DNA of 49,486 nt from Zygnema circumcarinatum. Lineage: Eukaryota; Streptophyta; Zygnematophyceae; Zygnematales; Zygnemataceae. Shown here in pieces: positions 10,001 through 20,566 of this stretch (positions are counted from its first letter, which is position 1; each line of letters starts with the position of its first letter). The DNA lies in contig CM074818.1 in the NCBI GenBank assembly GCA_037447605.1, forward strand, positions 1,547,461-1,596,946, written 5' to 3'. A program made the translations under genes and the position numbers. The notes beneath the pieces were generated by a model. It made no database searches. It saw nothing but the letters and a program-made list of their open reading frames with translations, and was not told the DNA's origin.

Positions 10001-11416
10001 TAAGAAAGTGCGATCATCGTCAAGTAGCTGGTTCACTGACAATAGATTGTACTTCATTGCTGTTGTGCAGAGCACGTTCTGGATCTTCACCTTCACCGGC
10101 TTATCCGCCACGAAAAGCTCAACTGCGACAGTACCAATCTGATCTACCTTGATTCTCCTTCCATCGGCAACTTCAAGAATTCTTGGTACTGGTAGTGTCC
10201 TCATTGACTCGAAGAGATCAAAGTCTTTGCAGATGTGATTTGATGCTCCTGTGTCAACTAGCCATTCGGTCTCCTTTACTGATGCTGCGTTCACAGTTGT
10301 GACTGTGAGGATCGTCACCAAATTTGCATGGTCTTCTTTCTCCTCTTCTGTGACGACGGCTGCATGGTCTCTATTGTGTGTGCAATTTCTGGCAGAGTGG
10401 CCAGGTTTTCCACAAGTGTAACAGTAACCCCTAAAGCTACTAGTCGCTCCTCCTCTTCCACCTCTAAAACCACCTCTGAATCCTCCTCCTCTGGACATTC
10501 CACCATGGCTCTGGTCTCTTACTTCAGCACCTCCAATTTGATTCTGAGTGTTCCTTGTCTTTGTGCAGTCACGTGCGTAGTGACCAGACTCTCCACATGA
10601 GTAGCAAATGGTTTGCGCGTTCATGGCTCTTCCTGGGTTGCCAAAGCCTCCTCGGCCACGACCTCTTCCTCTGTCACCTCTACTGGCACTTCCTCTACCG
10701 CGATCTCCTCTTGTTATCGCCATTGCTGACTCTGTATCAGTAACCTTCATCCTCCCCTTCTTTTTCTGGTAATCCTCAGCTTCCTGAATTCTGGCTTTAG
10801 CTATATCAAGCGTCATTCCTGATGCATGGGTCTGAATTATCAGATTGTCTGCAGTCACCTCAAATCTGTTTGCAAGCCCGCTCAAATACACAAATGATTG
10901 GGCGTTTTCAGGCACCTCAGTCCCTGTCAATTCCAACCTCTGCAAAACTCCATCAAATCTGATCGTGTACTCCTGCAACGTCTCCGACTCCTTCATCCGG
11001 ATGTTATGAAAGTCCGCATAGGCTGAGACACTTAGAGCTGTTCCCTTTGCAGCGTAGATAGTATCTAATTTGTTCCACATCTCAGCTGCAGTTTTCCCTC
11101 TTAGCATCCTAGAATGAGTCTCCTTAATTGTAGTCAGGATAGTGGCCTGTGCTTTCCCTTCTCTCCTTTCCCAGGCGTCATGTGCCACAGGATCGGTAGC
11201 TGCTGGCTCAGGGTCTTTCCCAAGAACTGTCTTTAGCAAACCTTTTGCCATAAAGACTGCCAGCAATCTGTTACTCCACGAATCATAGTTACTCCCATCC
11301 AATAATCTGATTGAATATTTCTCATCGTCTTCTCCTCCTGTTGCTCTGATACCACTTGTTGAAGACATGACTGTCTTCTTATCTTCTATCTCCAACTCAG
11401 ATCTACCAACCTTCAT
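7004..11416 (-). CDS. Copia gag-pol polyprotein
   Basis: Up to 1470 residues if read from the first ATG at 11416; a second in-frame ATG is at 11368. In order: a UBN2-type gag domain (LLDGSNYDSW near residue 40), two CCHC zinc knuckles (CYSCGESGHYARDC near 270, CYTCGKPGHSARNC near 330), an aspartic protease (DTGASNH near 387), a GAG-pre-integrase motif (WHRRFGHLN), and an integrase core with HSDVCG, RTDNGGEY and NGAAERLNRT. Then come reverse transcriptase with AFLNGELQEDIFMEQPEG and the YVDD active site near 1150, and RNase H (SDSDWGG, STTEAEY, KHFKLAFHYIREQ). It ends at TAA 7 bp inside the polypurine tract. No stop or frameshift interrupts it. Both candidate starts lie inside the 5' LTR, and the frame runs through the primer binding site. 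Expression would come from the 5' LTR. Confidence 0.97.
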   Translation of the reverse strand: MKVGRSELEIEDKKTVMSSTSGIRATGGEDDEKYSIRLLDGSNYDSWSNRLLAVFMAKGLLKTVLGKDPEPAATDPVAHDAWERREGKAQATILTTIKETHSRMLRGKTAAEMWNKLDTIYAAKGTALSVSAYADFHNIRMKESETLQEYTIRFDGVLQRLELTGTEVPENAQSFVYLSGLANRFEVTADNLIIQTHASGMTLDIAKARIQEAEDYQKKKGRMKVTDTESAMAITRGDRGRGSASRGDRGRGRGRGGFGNPGRAMNAQTICYSCGESGHYARDCTKTRNTQNQIGGAEVRDQSHGGMSRGGGFRGGFRGGRGGATSSFRGYCYTCGKPGHSARNCTHNRDHAAVVTEEEKEDHANLVTILTVTTVNAASVKETEWLVDTGASNHICKDFDLFESMRTLPVPRILEVADGRRIKVDQIGTVAVELFVADKPVKVKIQNVLCTTAMKYNLLSVNQLLDDDRTFLFKKPFCKLIEDESGRIIGEGPSRGGLYYLKWQRWNDSVKVQSVAEKESLTLWHRRFGHLNKRNVSMLADGDLVIGMQGVTDEGARTECECCLTSKSHKKPHHDHGERGFQAKRKLELIHSDVCGQISPTSRGGAEYFVTFLDDYSRKCWVFPIKRKSEVLGVFQTWQKQVEVETREKIAFLRTDNGGEYVSAAFLEHCKATGIHHQFTAPYCPQSNGAAERLNRTLTEMARSMIEDSTLDVSFWAEAITAAAYIRNRSPTATLEFKYVPQNLWTGVKPNVKHIKVWGSPCIVNIPKVKRGGKFEPTGSKGFLVGYDGDSLTYRVYDPEREKVIKSRDVVVLEREMQKNQRVQDLKIKEREEIYIDAGGDSSETDNSTPPSPRDVEEPDCSIERDARARPEVNLDGSEISSPTTESGRSASQIPEPLLRRSQRIANRSAEPRRTEEERPRNFRRATALNVRIPTDSEDLIFIAACSRARIGEPETYQEAISGPDAEKWKQAINEELKSLRENKTWSLQPLPSRRTAIGCKWTFKIKRKADGSIERYKARLVAKGYSQEYGIDYQETFAPVVKYNSLRSLIAIAAAEKMHIQQMDVKTAFLNGELQEDIFMEQPEGTIRAGKENLVCHLNRTLYGLKQAPRAWYQKINEVMKSHKFIRFENDQSVYMRGEGTERMYVGIYVDDLIIVSASMDSINAFKEILMENFKMQLVGEAQFLLGIQIQRGSQGEISLTQETYANDILEKFGFADVKTSPTPIDPAVKLSTEQSPKTEQDRKKMRNVPYRQAVGSLMYLMTGTRPDLAKAVSSVSRYMHDPGWTHWEAVKRIFRYVQGTKHYGLRYKLGGPIMVEGYSDSDWGGDFDTGRSTSGVVFTCSGSCISWSSRLQDTVALSTTEAEYIAARDAAREANWLKSFFTECGIMQQAIPLRIDNKSAIAIMENPVNHRKSKHFKLAFHYIREQVEDGEINPIFVPTEEQPADMLTKGLSGVRMRICTEMLGINEK
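11343..11354 (-). promoter_or_regulatory. Primer binding site for initiator tRNA-Met
   Basis: On the element strand it reads TGGTATCAGAGC, the standard plant copia primer site, two bases after the 5' LTR. It also lies inside the gag frame. Confidence 0.93.
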
Positions 11417-11740
11417 TCAATCAATGGAATTTGCATCCTATGCATACATCATATAAAATGGCATCCTATGCCTTGAATTCAGCAAAGCCGGCGGCAAGAC
11501 AGAATTACAACAGTCGGGTCCCAAAGCCAACTTAAGGAACAATCAAGACGATGGGTTAAGGGCAATCAATCCTAGCCGTCCGATCTACAAATCTCAAGAT
11601 CAACGGTATTTGTTCTATCCTACCAAAACTGGGCCGATGTAACAGGCCGTACAAAATCGTCTGTACTTTCTATCCGTACATAAAATCGTACAACTGAAAC
11701 TGTGACTAAATGACAGTCGAAAAGTGACATTTCCTTCACA
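11357..11740 (-). repeat. 5' LTR of the copia element
   Basis: 384 bp matching 6604-6987, followed by the CTATT duplication. On the element strand its last part contains two ATG codons in frame with gag. Confidence 0.97.
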
Positions 11741-11920
11741 CTATTCGACTGGATGCCAACCGTTGGCGCGGATCAAAACAATCATTTGAATGGTTCGGAA
11801 GCAGTGGACGCCAATGGTTGGCCACCATTCGACTGATTGCCAACCAGTACACATCCAACCATTGCCATTCAATTGTTTTCCAATGGTTGCCGATTCACCG
11901 GTCCGACCTGTGGACCGCTT

Positions 11921-11985
11921 CACCGTCGCTCTTCATGTTGCTCTTTTGTCCATCGACATTTGATGGCACCGTGAGACCAATGCCC
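11921..11985. repeat. Solo arm of the long-TIR MITE family
   Basis: CTTTTGTCCATCGACATTTG followed by ATGGCACCGTGAGACCAATGCC matches the arms at 25917, 39521, 39940 and 41630. No inverted partner was found nearby. The preceding 11746-11900 holds degenerate CCAATGGTTG motifs. Confidence 0.6.
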
Positions 11986-13987
11986 TCCGTCACCAACTGA
12001 AAGTAACCAGAAAACGGCTCAAACATGAGCGAGGTTTGGGCAGAAGTTAGAGTACAGCTAAACCATGGACAATTGTGAACGAGACATTCAGAACTCAATG
12101 CGAGACTTTAAGCCTGCCGATGATTATCTCCCCGTCAGTAGTTGTGAATTGACGTTGAAGCCTTCAAAAGGGATCAGAGCAGCGCAGCGCTGCAGGTGTG
12201 ATGCTTCGCGTTGTAGAACATCGCAGTGTGTTGTGTAATGAGACTGCGTGTTGTGTACAAGTATACAAGTCATAGGGGCCGTACATGTTTGTGGTAAATG
12301 TACGTTCTGTAGAGGCACACCTCTGATGTGAGAATTTCCGTTTCGGGAATGTACGATGAGGACGCAAAAGGAGAAGCAGAAAGTCTAAGGGAGGTCGAAT
12401 GGACACAGACGAGGCGAGACTGACATTCCTCCAAGGGAGGAGAGTGCGAGCGAGAGACAAGGGAGATCTGCTCGCTGATTGGCCCACTCGCAAGGTGTTT
12501 TTTAAGTCGTTCGCACGAGCGGACAGCTCCCGCTCTGGTTAAGAACTTGAGTGGGGCTGGTCTCCAACTAAAGAAAGAAACAGGACATGAAAATGGGCCC
12601 AACCACCGGCTGACCTATGGGGTTCGTTGACTGTGAATTCGTGACATGGACTGAATGGGACCTTTCTACTATCAGAAAAAAAAGTTTGCATCACGCCACG
12701 TGTGAGAGAAATTTGGATCTCTGAAAAACGGTGGAAACGCAATCAGCCAAAACCGCACTTTTGCCAAAAACCAACGACTAGATTAAATGGACTCTTAAAC
12801 CCTAAATATGAACTCTCAAAACCCTAAAAACCCTTTCAAAGGACCAAACGTTCTTTTCCTACTTCTGTGCCTCCCATGCGGAGGTCTAACGACAAAAACC
12901 CGGCCAGAAAAAGACAATCATATGTTAACCATTAGGGCACAAATATACAGCGCGGCTCCACTTTCTGCTCTGCCTAACCCCCCTCCGCTGAACCCCCCTT
13001 CCTAAACGCTTCACTGTTGCCCTGAACCCTAATTTTCGCTTTTGATTTTCAATCTTTGGGTGCCCCCATTTTTTCAGTCCCTGCAGTGCTGAGAGACCGC
13101 ATAGTACAGCCCGCTAACATGTTGACTGCCATGTAGCGCCAACCAAGGAAATGAAGTAAAAAAAAAAAAAAAAAACCCTACTCCGACCCATAATGAAAGA
13201 AGAAAGAAAAAGACAAAAAAAAAGGCCTGTAGAAGTTGCTTCCTGCGTCCTCTCTAAAACTTGAAACCCTAAAAGTCCCCTCCGCTCAGGCAGGACCGCC
13301 TTGTGTGACCGCAGAGGCTTGCGCCTTCCCTTAGTCAAAAATCGCCCATTTAGGGCCTCTCCCTCTCTATCTCTCTCTCGCCCTCTCTCCCTCCCCCAAC
13401 CCCCCCCCCGCCCCTCCAGAAAAAAAAAAAAAAAAAACTGTGGGGACGGTATGGGCGTAGCAGAGACCTTTACAAGTTCAAATAGCTGAAGCACAAAGTA
13501 GAGACTGAATCTCCACCCGGCCGGGTCTGAACCTGCATCCAAAGAATAGTCAAAAAATACACAAATCAAAAGGCGAGTCCGCAAGTCTCTTCAACTTCAC
13601 GAGCGTGCCTGGCCAACCCTAATTCCATTCACTCACCACCAGCGGCTCACCCCCCCCAGCAGGTTTGAAGGTTGAGGGGCCTGAGAAAGCAAAAGCTACT
13701 TCCTGCCTTTATCATATTCATTCTCCTAACCTTGAATTTGCTTAAGTAGCATTCCTCTGAAGCTTTTAAACCATTACGGACAGCCTGTTCCATGTGCAAA
13801 ACTGACCCCTACACTTCTGAGGTGACTCCCGCATGGAAAGCCTACCACAAAAGGTACAGCAGGCCCCATCGAGGATGTGATAAGTCCCCTCCCTGTTTGC
13901 ATGCGAGGTGGCCCCCTTGTGCTACTTCCTTTGCTCTCTCTCTCTAGGGGGTAAAGGGGCCCTCCCTCCCTCCCTCCCGGCCTCCTC
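11986..13987. other. Intergenic region downstream of MAP3K-epsilon
   Basis: No gene recognised. It contains several AAACCCTAA motifs (about 12797, 12829, 13263), A-runs at about 13158-13176 and 13418-13437, and a CT/C-rich tract at about 13360-13415. The part next to 13987 should include the 3' untranslated region of the kinase gene. Confidence 0.5.
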
Positions 13988-16900
13988 TCACAGCCGAGTG
14001 TTTACATGCAGGCCCTTCAGCAGGGTCGTCGCCATCTGCTTGACGAGCACTTGCCCTCCCGACCGTTCGCCGTCGCGGCGGTCCTCCGTGAGGCGCTGAA
14101 GCTTGCGGGGGAGGTCGTGCTCGGCGAGGAGCTGCTTGGGGCGGGGGTGGTGCTCGTACACAGCCTGCGGGAGCGCAGGGTGGGGCCCTCTCTCAGCTCG
14201 CTCTCTCCCTCCCTTCAGCTCTCTTCTCTCTCCCTCTATCAAACCATTCCTCTCTCCCTGCCTTCAGCTCTCTTCTTTCTCAATCCTCAGCTCTGTCCTC
14301 TCTCCCTCCCTTCAGCTCACTTCACTCTCCCTCTTTCAGACCATTCCTCTCTCCCTGCCTTCAGCTCTCTTCTTTCTCAATCTTCAGCTCTGTCCTCTCT
14401 CCCTCCCTTCAGCTCACTTCACTCTCCCTCTTTCAGACCATTCCTCTCTCCCTGCCTTCAGCTCTATTCTCTCTCCCTCCCTTCAGCTTCTCACTCTTTC
14501 AGCTCTTTCCTTTCTCCCTCCCTTCAGCTCTCTTCTCTCTCCTTCGCTCAGACCATTTCTCTCTCCCTCCCTTCAGCTCTATTCTCTCTCCCTCCCTTCA
14601 GCTTCTCACTCTTTCTCACTCTTTCAATTCTTTCCTTTCTCCCTCCCTTCAGCTCTCTTCTCTCTCCCTCTTTCAGCCCATTCCTCTCTCCCTCCCTTCA
14701 GCTCTATTCTCTCTCCCTCCCTTCAGCTTCTCTCTCCTTCTTACTTTTTCAGCTCTTTCCTCTCTCCCTCCCTGCAGCTCTTTCACCTCTCCCTCCCTTC
14801 AGCTCTTTCCTCTCTTCCTTCCTTCAGCTCTCTTCTCTCTCCCTCTTTCAGACCTTTCCTCTCTCCTTCCCTTCAGCTCTCTTCTCTCTCCCTCTTTCAG
14901 ACCTTTCCTCTCTCCCTCCCTTCAGCTTCTCACTCTTTCTCACTCTTTCAGCTCTTTCCTCTCTCTCTCCATTCGGCTCTTTCCTCACTCCCTCCCTCAG
15001 CTCTTCCACCCACGAACGGCAGCCAAGCAGGGTGACATTTTGATAAGATTTACCTGCTACCTAAAAACTAGAAGCCTGAAACTCCCACATTTTTACAAAA
15101 ATAAGTGCGTCTGTCTGATTGATTCTGCATGCAGCAGCTCACCTTGATCATTTTCAGTAAGTTAAGGCGAGCAATGGCATCTTGATGTTCGAGTCGGGCC
15201 ACCAACAGAGGGGTCAACCCTGACACTGCCAATGCTGCATTCAAACGAACAGATTTTCTGCACATGTGCAAAGCAAACAGCCCGACGAGTTAACACAAAA
15301 ACCCCAACTTCCACTCCCCACCCTTCTTCCATCAATCACATACAACCGTCTCTGCAAAGACCACTCTCTTGCAGTGCAGGACAAGCTTCACTCACGTCAT
15401 CATCTTCAGAAAGGGCTCGAGAATATGGACAAAGGTGGGGCCGGAGCAGGATTGGAAGTAGGCGACCAAACGGTCCAAAGAGTCTCTCCTTAGCAGCAAC
15501 TGCTCCACTCTCCTCTGCTCGCTATCATGGGCGAGACAAACCGCAAGGGAGTCCAAAGCAGTGGGAGCCCAAAAGCTATCTTTCAAAAGGACAAGGTAGA
15601 GCTCAATGGCGCCATGCATTCTCAGCTGCTCCCTTGTGATTCTTGTCGCGTGGGCCATATCGCAAAGGAGAGGGAGAGCAAACTGGTTAAGGGACGATTC
15701 GGAGGTGATGATTTGGACTAAGTGGGAGACAATGCCGGCTTCGGCAGCAAGCTCTTGCCTCCGCTTGTTCACCTTGCAGAGGTTGTACAATGAACTGAGA
15801 ACCTGAAACTCACCAACATTCACACAGAGCAGCAATTACATAACCGCTTCACTGCCGAACCCGAAGACCCAGAAACGTCTGCACCACCTTGCTGTCCATT
15901 GGAGCGTTGACCCTCCCTCTCCTCCCTCCCCTCCCTCCCCTCCCTCCCCTCCCTCCCCTCCCTCCCTCCCTCCCCTCACTCCCCTACCTCCCCTCCCTCC
16001 CCTCCCTCCCCTCCCTCCCCNNNNNNNNNNCCTCCCTCCCTCCCTCTCTCTATCACTCTTCGTCTCTCTACCCTCTGCATGGGGATGAGGAAGTTGGGAG
16101 AACCCACCTGCTTGTGTATCTCTGCCAAATGCTGTCCTCCGTGTCTCTCAAGGAAAGGCACAAGGTTCTCTATGGCTTCAGCGCGTTGTAACGGCTCTAA
16201 ACAGTGAGGGTCCGAGCTCAGCTGTCGGATGCAACGGAGCACCTGCAGATGAAGGCAAAACCAATTCTTCAACCGCTGCCAAAACTGTGCGTAACAAATT
16301 TCGATTTGAAACAAATCAAACAGCAAGTGCACCATTTGGGCCAGTTGTGAGTTTCTCCTTTCATTCTCTTGCTTTTTTATCCCTCTCCTCTCCGTCCTCG
16401 CTCTCACTTCGCCTCTCCTTCCTCTACTCCCTCACCCCACTCTCCCTCACTCTCCCTCTCTCCCCTTGTCCCCACCCCTCCCTTAATGTGCTTTGCAGTC
16501 GTCAGGCTGATCTCTTCCAATTCTGATCAAATCAGTACAACATGATAGTCCAATTCAACTCGCACACCACTTAACGAGCCCAAAAGTAAGATCTTCATGC
16601 TTTCGCACACACCTTCACAAGGACCGCCGCATCTAAATGGTCAAGCAGGTCCAACAGCCGTCTGAGTATGCTCTGACTGCAAAATTGGTCCTTCACATAA
16701 TCATCTCCTCTAGCCATTTCCACCAGCACTCCTGCTGCCATACTTAGATAGAGATTCTCCTCATTTGGGTTGCCAGAAGCCCTCCTTGAAGACGACATAC
16801 TGTTCGGTCTGCTGTTCCTTTCCAGCCCTGCACTCGAAGAACTGGAAGTGCTGGCTACCGTACAGTTTCCAGACTTGCTTCTGATCAATCTTCGGCCGGC

Positions 16901-18946
16901 AGCACTACCTCTCCCTCCACTCCCTCTGGAGGAGTGACCTTCCATGGACCCATTTTCTCGCATTTCAAGGCCACCTCGGAGAGGAAGATGAGAGTTGCTT
17001 CCTGCACAAGCAATAAACTATCTCATCGCTGTTACAGGAGGCTGTGGAGATCTCCAGAATAAGAGAAGAGCTGTGCACTTTGTGTGAGGTTTGCATCAGT
17101 TTTACTGCAGGAGAGGAAACTGAAACACGATGGGAGAGATGACCGAAGAAGTTGCTGTGAATAGAAGGTACAGTTGAGAGAACACTGACGAGATAATATA
17201 CCAAGGGTAAAAAATGTAAGCTTTAGGAAGCCAAGCGAATACAAGTCGACTGTTTTCTCACCCGTCGGATGTGGTCCATTGCTAGCATCAAAATCAGAGT
17301 CCATTGCCATTTCCGGCCAATGTCTCCACCGATTGGGAGGTGTGAGAGAGCCATGCTCTTGTTCGTGCCGCCATGCTGCCATGCTATGCATCACATTCAC
17401 AAGCCGCAATAATATGCCACTTTTTGCAAAGGTCCGGCAAAAGTCGTTCCGCATTGTTGGGCCTTGAAAGTCCAAAACACGCACTATACAATCAATAGCC
17501 ATGTAGACAAGCTCCCTGCAATCAACCACCCCCAAGTAAGCTTCAAAAAAAAAAGCCCAAATTCTAGACCTCTGCTGCTTACTGCATGGGCTCAGTGGGT
17601 CCATATTGAGCCGTTTCCTGCTCTTATCTCTCCTCCCACAAAACCTTGCCACGCATACACGTTTTTTTTTTTTTTTTTAGGAGCTTTTCCTGAGCAATCA
17701 GCAATTTCAAAAGGAAGCATGAAAGGGCCTTTTCGGATCGTACCTATATTTGACAAAGTCGGGCTCCAAGAAGCCCACCAAAACCGGTAATCCTCGGCAC
17801 GAAATTAGCATTTGAAGAGTAAGCGGGCTGAAAGCCAAAAAGAATCCCCAACAATCCCAAATTCAAAGAAGGTGAAACTAAGGGCAAGGTTTGCTGCTAA
17901 GCTAACAAGTCCTCAATTCAAAACAAACCTCAAACTTCCTCATGTTGAACGACCTAATGTGAAGAAAAGTCACCTGTTCTGACAAATCTGATGCGCAAAT
18001 TGGGCCACTTGTAATCGCAGGTCCAGTCTTGATCGTTCGGCGGATGCGAATCCAAGCACAGTCGGAATCTGCAAAAGCAAAAGCATGCTCTTGTTCAACA
18101 CTTCAGAAGAGTTAGTAATAGACATCACAAGATTACATGAAAGTCCTATTCTTCACCAGGAAATGTTTACGATGGGCAACTCTACGACACCAAACCTAGG
18201 TACATATGAGCATTTTCCAAAGAAAAAAATCGTTTCATTTGCAGAAAAGAACATCTCATCATACAGACAGAAGTGCGAGCCTGACTTTAAATGACTGGAT
18301 AAATGTTCGACCAGAAAAAGGATGCCCAGTTAGAGGCATGACAGTCCAGTAAAAAAAAAAAAATTGAACATAGGAATAGCCAACGGCAATTACAAAGCCT
18401 TATAGCTCTTAAGCAGCTATGCAAGCTCCCTTAGAAACGTGTCACACATGGAGCGAATCATGAAAAGAAAATTCCGCCCCATATCCACTGTAGGCTTGCC
18501 CTCATTCCGGAAACTCACCAGCCCAAGCAAGCAGAGCTTTTCTTGCATTTCAACGTTCCCCACCATGATCTGATTTATGAGCATCAGCACTGCTACAAGG
18601 ACCTGCAGCAACCCCCCATTCTCTACTCCCTAGTCAGCCTCGCCTGCAAAACCACCAATCTCAACATGACTGTGAAAATGTTCACACAAATCAGCACATG
18701 AGTATGCTCCAAACAATATTGAACTGACTGGTTGTTCGATATAAAGGAGCAGTTAAAAACCTTCTGATTGGAATTCTCTCCCTCCAGCATCTCCGTCAGA
18801 GCTGTTGTTCCATGCTGCAGTAAAAGCTGTTCCTTCTGTTCCGGTTCCGCCCTTAAGTGTTCCGAAAGCTGATGACAAGCTTGCAGCACATCTTCGTCGG
18901 ACCTCTGAACCCTCAGCTCAAGAAGGAGGCGAACCAATTCCGTAGA
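13988..18946 (-). CDS. MAP3KE: MAP3K-epsilon exons 14-23: armadillo-like C-terminal region
   Basis: Exons: 18761-18946, 18519-18602, 17974-18068, 17744-17827, 17262-17515, 16613-17001, 16108-16242, 15396-15802, 15143-15257, 13988-14164. Conserved blocks are [115 protein letters not shown] and [17 protein letters not shown]. Phases agree at every junction. This helical-repeat region is thought to mediate partner binding. Confidence 0.95.
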
Positions 18947-20512
18947 CTGCACATGCTCCATAAACCCACAATCAAAAAAGTCCTCCTTCAGCTACACATT
19001 AGGAGAAACAATCCAAACAAGACAATTTTCGTTTGTCCAAGCAATGGTGTGGTAGTGAGCAAGGCAATGTAGAGGTTGGTTTAGTTTTGGGGTTTGAAGA
19101 GAGGCAAGGTTTTCTTCGGAGCAGCTATCCTCACCTGCCGACCTCGAGAATCTCTTCCCATGAAAGGAGCGTCCACTCCCTGCATGTCCCTCCCTCTCAG
19201 AGTTACAGAATGAGAAACTGAGGGTCCATTTGTGAACTTAATTTCTTTCGAACGAAGTACTGGACTAAGCTTTGTATGGATATGAATTGCAGGGCGGATG
19301 CTACTGAAATGCAAAATTCTCTCATGCATGATGAGAATGATGGAGAAGAGACAAACCCAGCTATGACAATTCTACATCAGTACCTCTGTTAGTTAGTAGC
19401 AATTGATCAGGAATATTTGTATTACAGTAAAAAAGATACTAAGGTATAAGGCCGCACATGTAGCATAAGCACCTTGGACTTGGGCCATGTACCGATTGCG
19501 TAAGTCTATATATACATAAAGTGTAACTGAGTGCGTCTGAGATATGAAACCAATGTTGCTTTGGAATGCAGATCTTTCGTGATTTGAAAAGCTACGATGT
19601 CTACTACACTAACTTAATATACTTGACGACAACATGTTCAGAGATTTCTTCAGTTAGCACCATAGAACGCGTCAGCAGAGTATTGAGTATGAGAGGATAC
19701 TATGGTAAACGACACAAAGTTAGAAAGAGACATTGGAGTAGCAGGCAAGTGAAAACAAACAACAGCATGTCATTGACGTGCATCTGAAAGCTCAAAATCG
19801 CAGCAAGAACTCCATAACCAAGACCGTACATTCATGATCCCCAAAGCTTCACAACTCGACAGAATCGTGAAATGGACGAGAATTCAACCCACCATCATTG
19901 CCTGCGATTCTGCAATAGCCGCATCCAAGACCTGGCTAGAAGCACCGCCATCTAGTGACACCGCACGCTCAAGCCTGCCACGTGTCGCTCTCCCATTGGA
20001 TCCAAAACTCCCTAAAGGTCGAGGTGGCACTTCCCTATTGCCCGGCGGCTCCTCTACAGGAGCAGCATCCACTATATCGGCTAAAACTGCATCAGCATAG
20101 TCCATTGAATGCTTTCTAGAAGACTTTCTCCCCGGTACATTCATCGATCGGGTCCCCTGCCAAACAATCCGACTATATAAGTCCGTAGTTTTCTCGGCTG
20201 AGGAATGAGAGTAGCATGCTAAGTTCACTGGGCATTATGAAAGTGAGACAAGACTTGAAAACATGGATAGGGGGGGTAAGGGGAGGGGAGGGAGGGGGGA
20301 GAGAGGTTAAGAGAGGGGGAAGGGGGAGGGAGGGGGAGGGAGGGGGGCAGAGAGACAAAGAGATAGTGAAAGAGTGGGAGAGAGAGACAGGTGTTGGAGG
20401 GGGAGGATGAGGGGGAGAAAGAGGAAAAGATAGAGAGAGGGCGAGAGAGAGAGAAAGAGAGAGAGAGAGGGGGAGAGGACGAGAGAGGGAGAGAGGGAGA
20501 GAGAGAGAGAGG

Positions 20513-20566
<54 letters not shown>

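Larger units (their letters stand above)
6604..11740 (-). mobile_element. Intact Ty1/copia LTR retrotransposon
   Basis: The two LTRs are 384 bp each, at 6604-6987 (3') and 11357-11740 (5'). Only two mismatches were seen when they were read side by side. Each begins TG and ends CA. The 5-bp target duplication CTATT sits at 6599-6603 and 11741-11745. A primer binding site complementary to initiator tRNA-Met and a polypurine tract are present. One long open frame encodes the whole gag-pol polyprotein in the copia order protease, integrase, reverse transcriptase, RNase H. Nothing is visibly broken, so the copy is young and possibly still active. Confidence 0.97.

Noticed and set aside
14190-15010. 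Array of decoy 3' splice sites (CTCCCTCCCTTCAG units)
   Set aside because: These read as acceptors only on the plus strand. The gene is on the minus strand, where the tract is purine-rich.
14006-15043. Plus-strand 345-residue Ser/Leu/Pro-rich frame
   Set aside because: It is the antisense of the last MAP3K-epsilon exon and a CT minisatellite.
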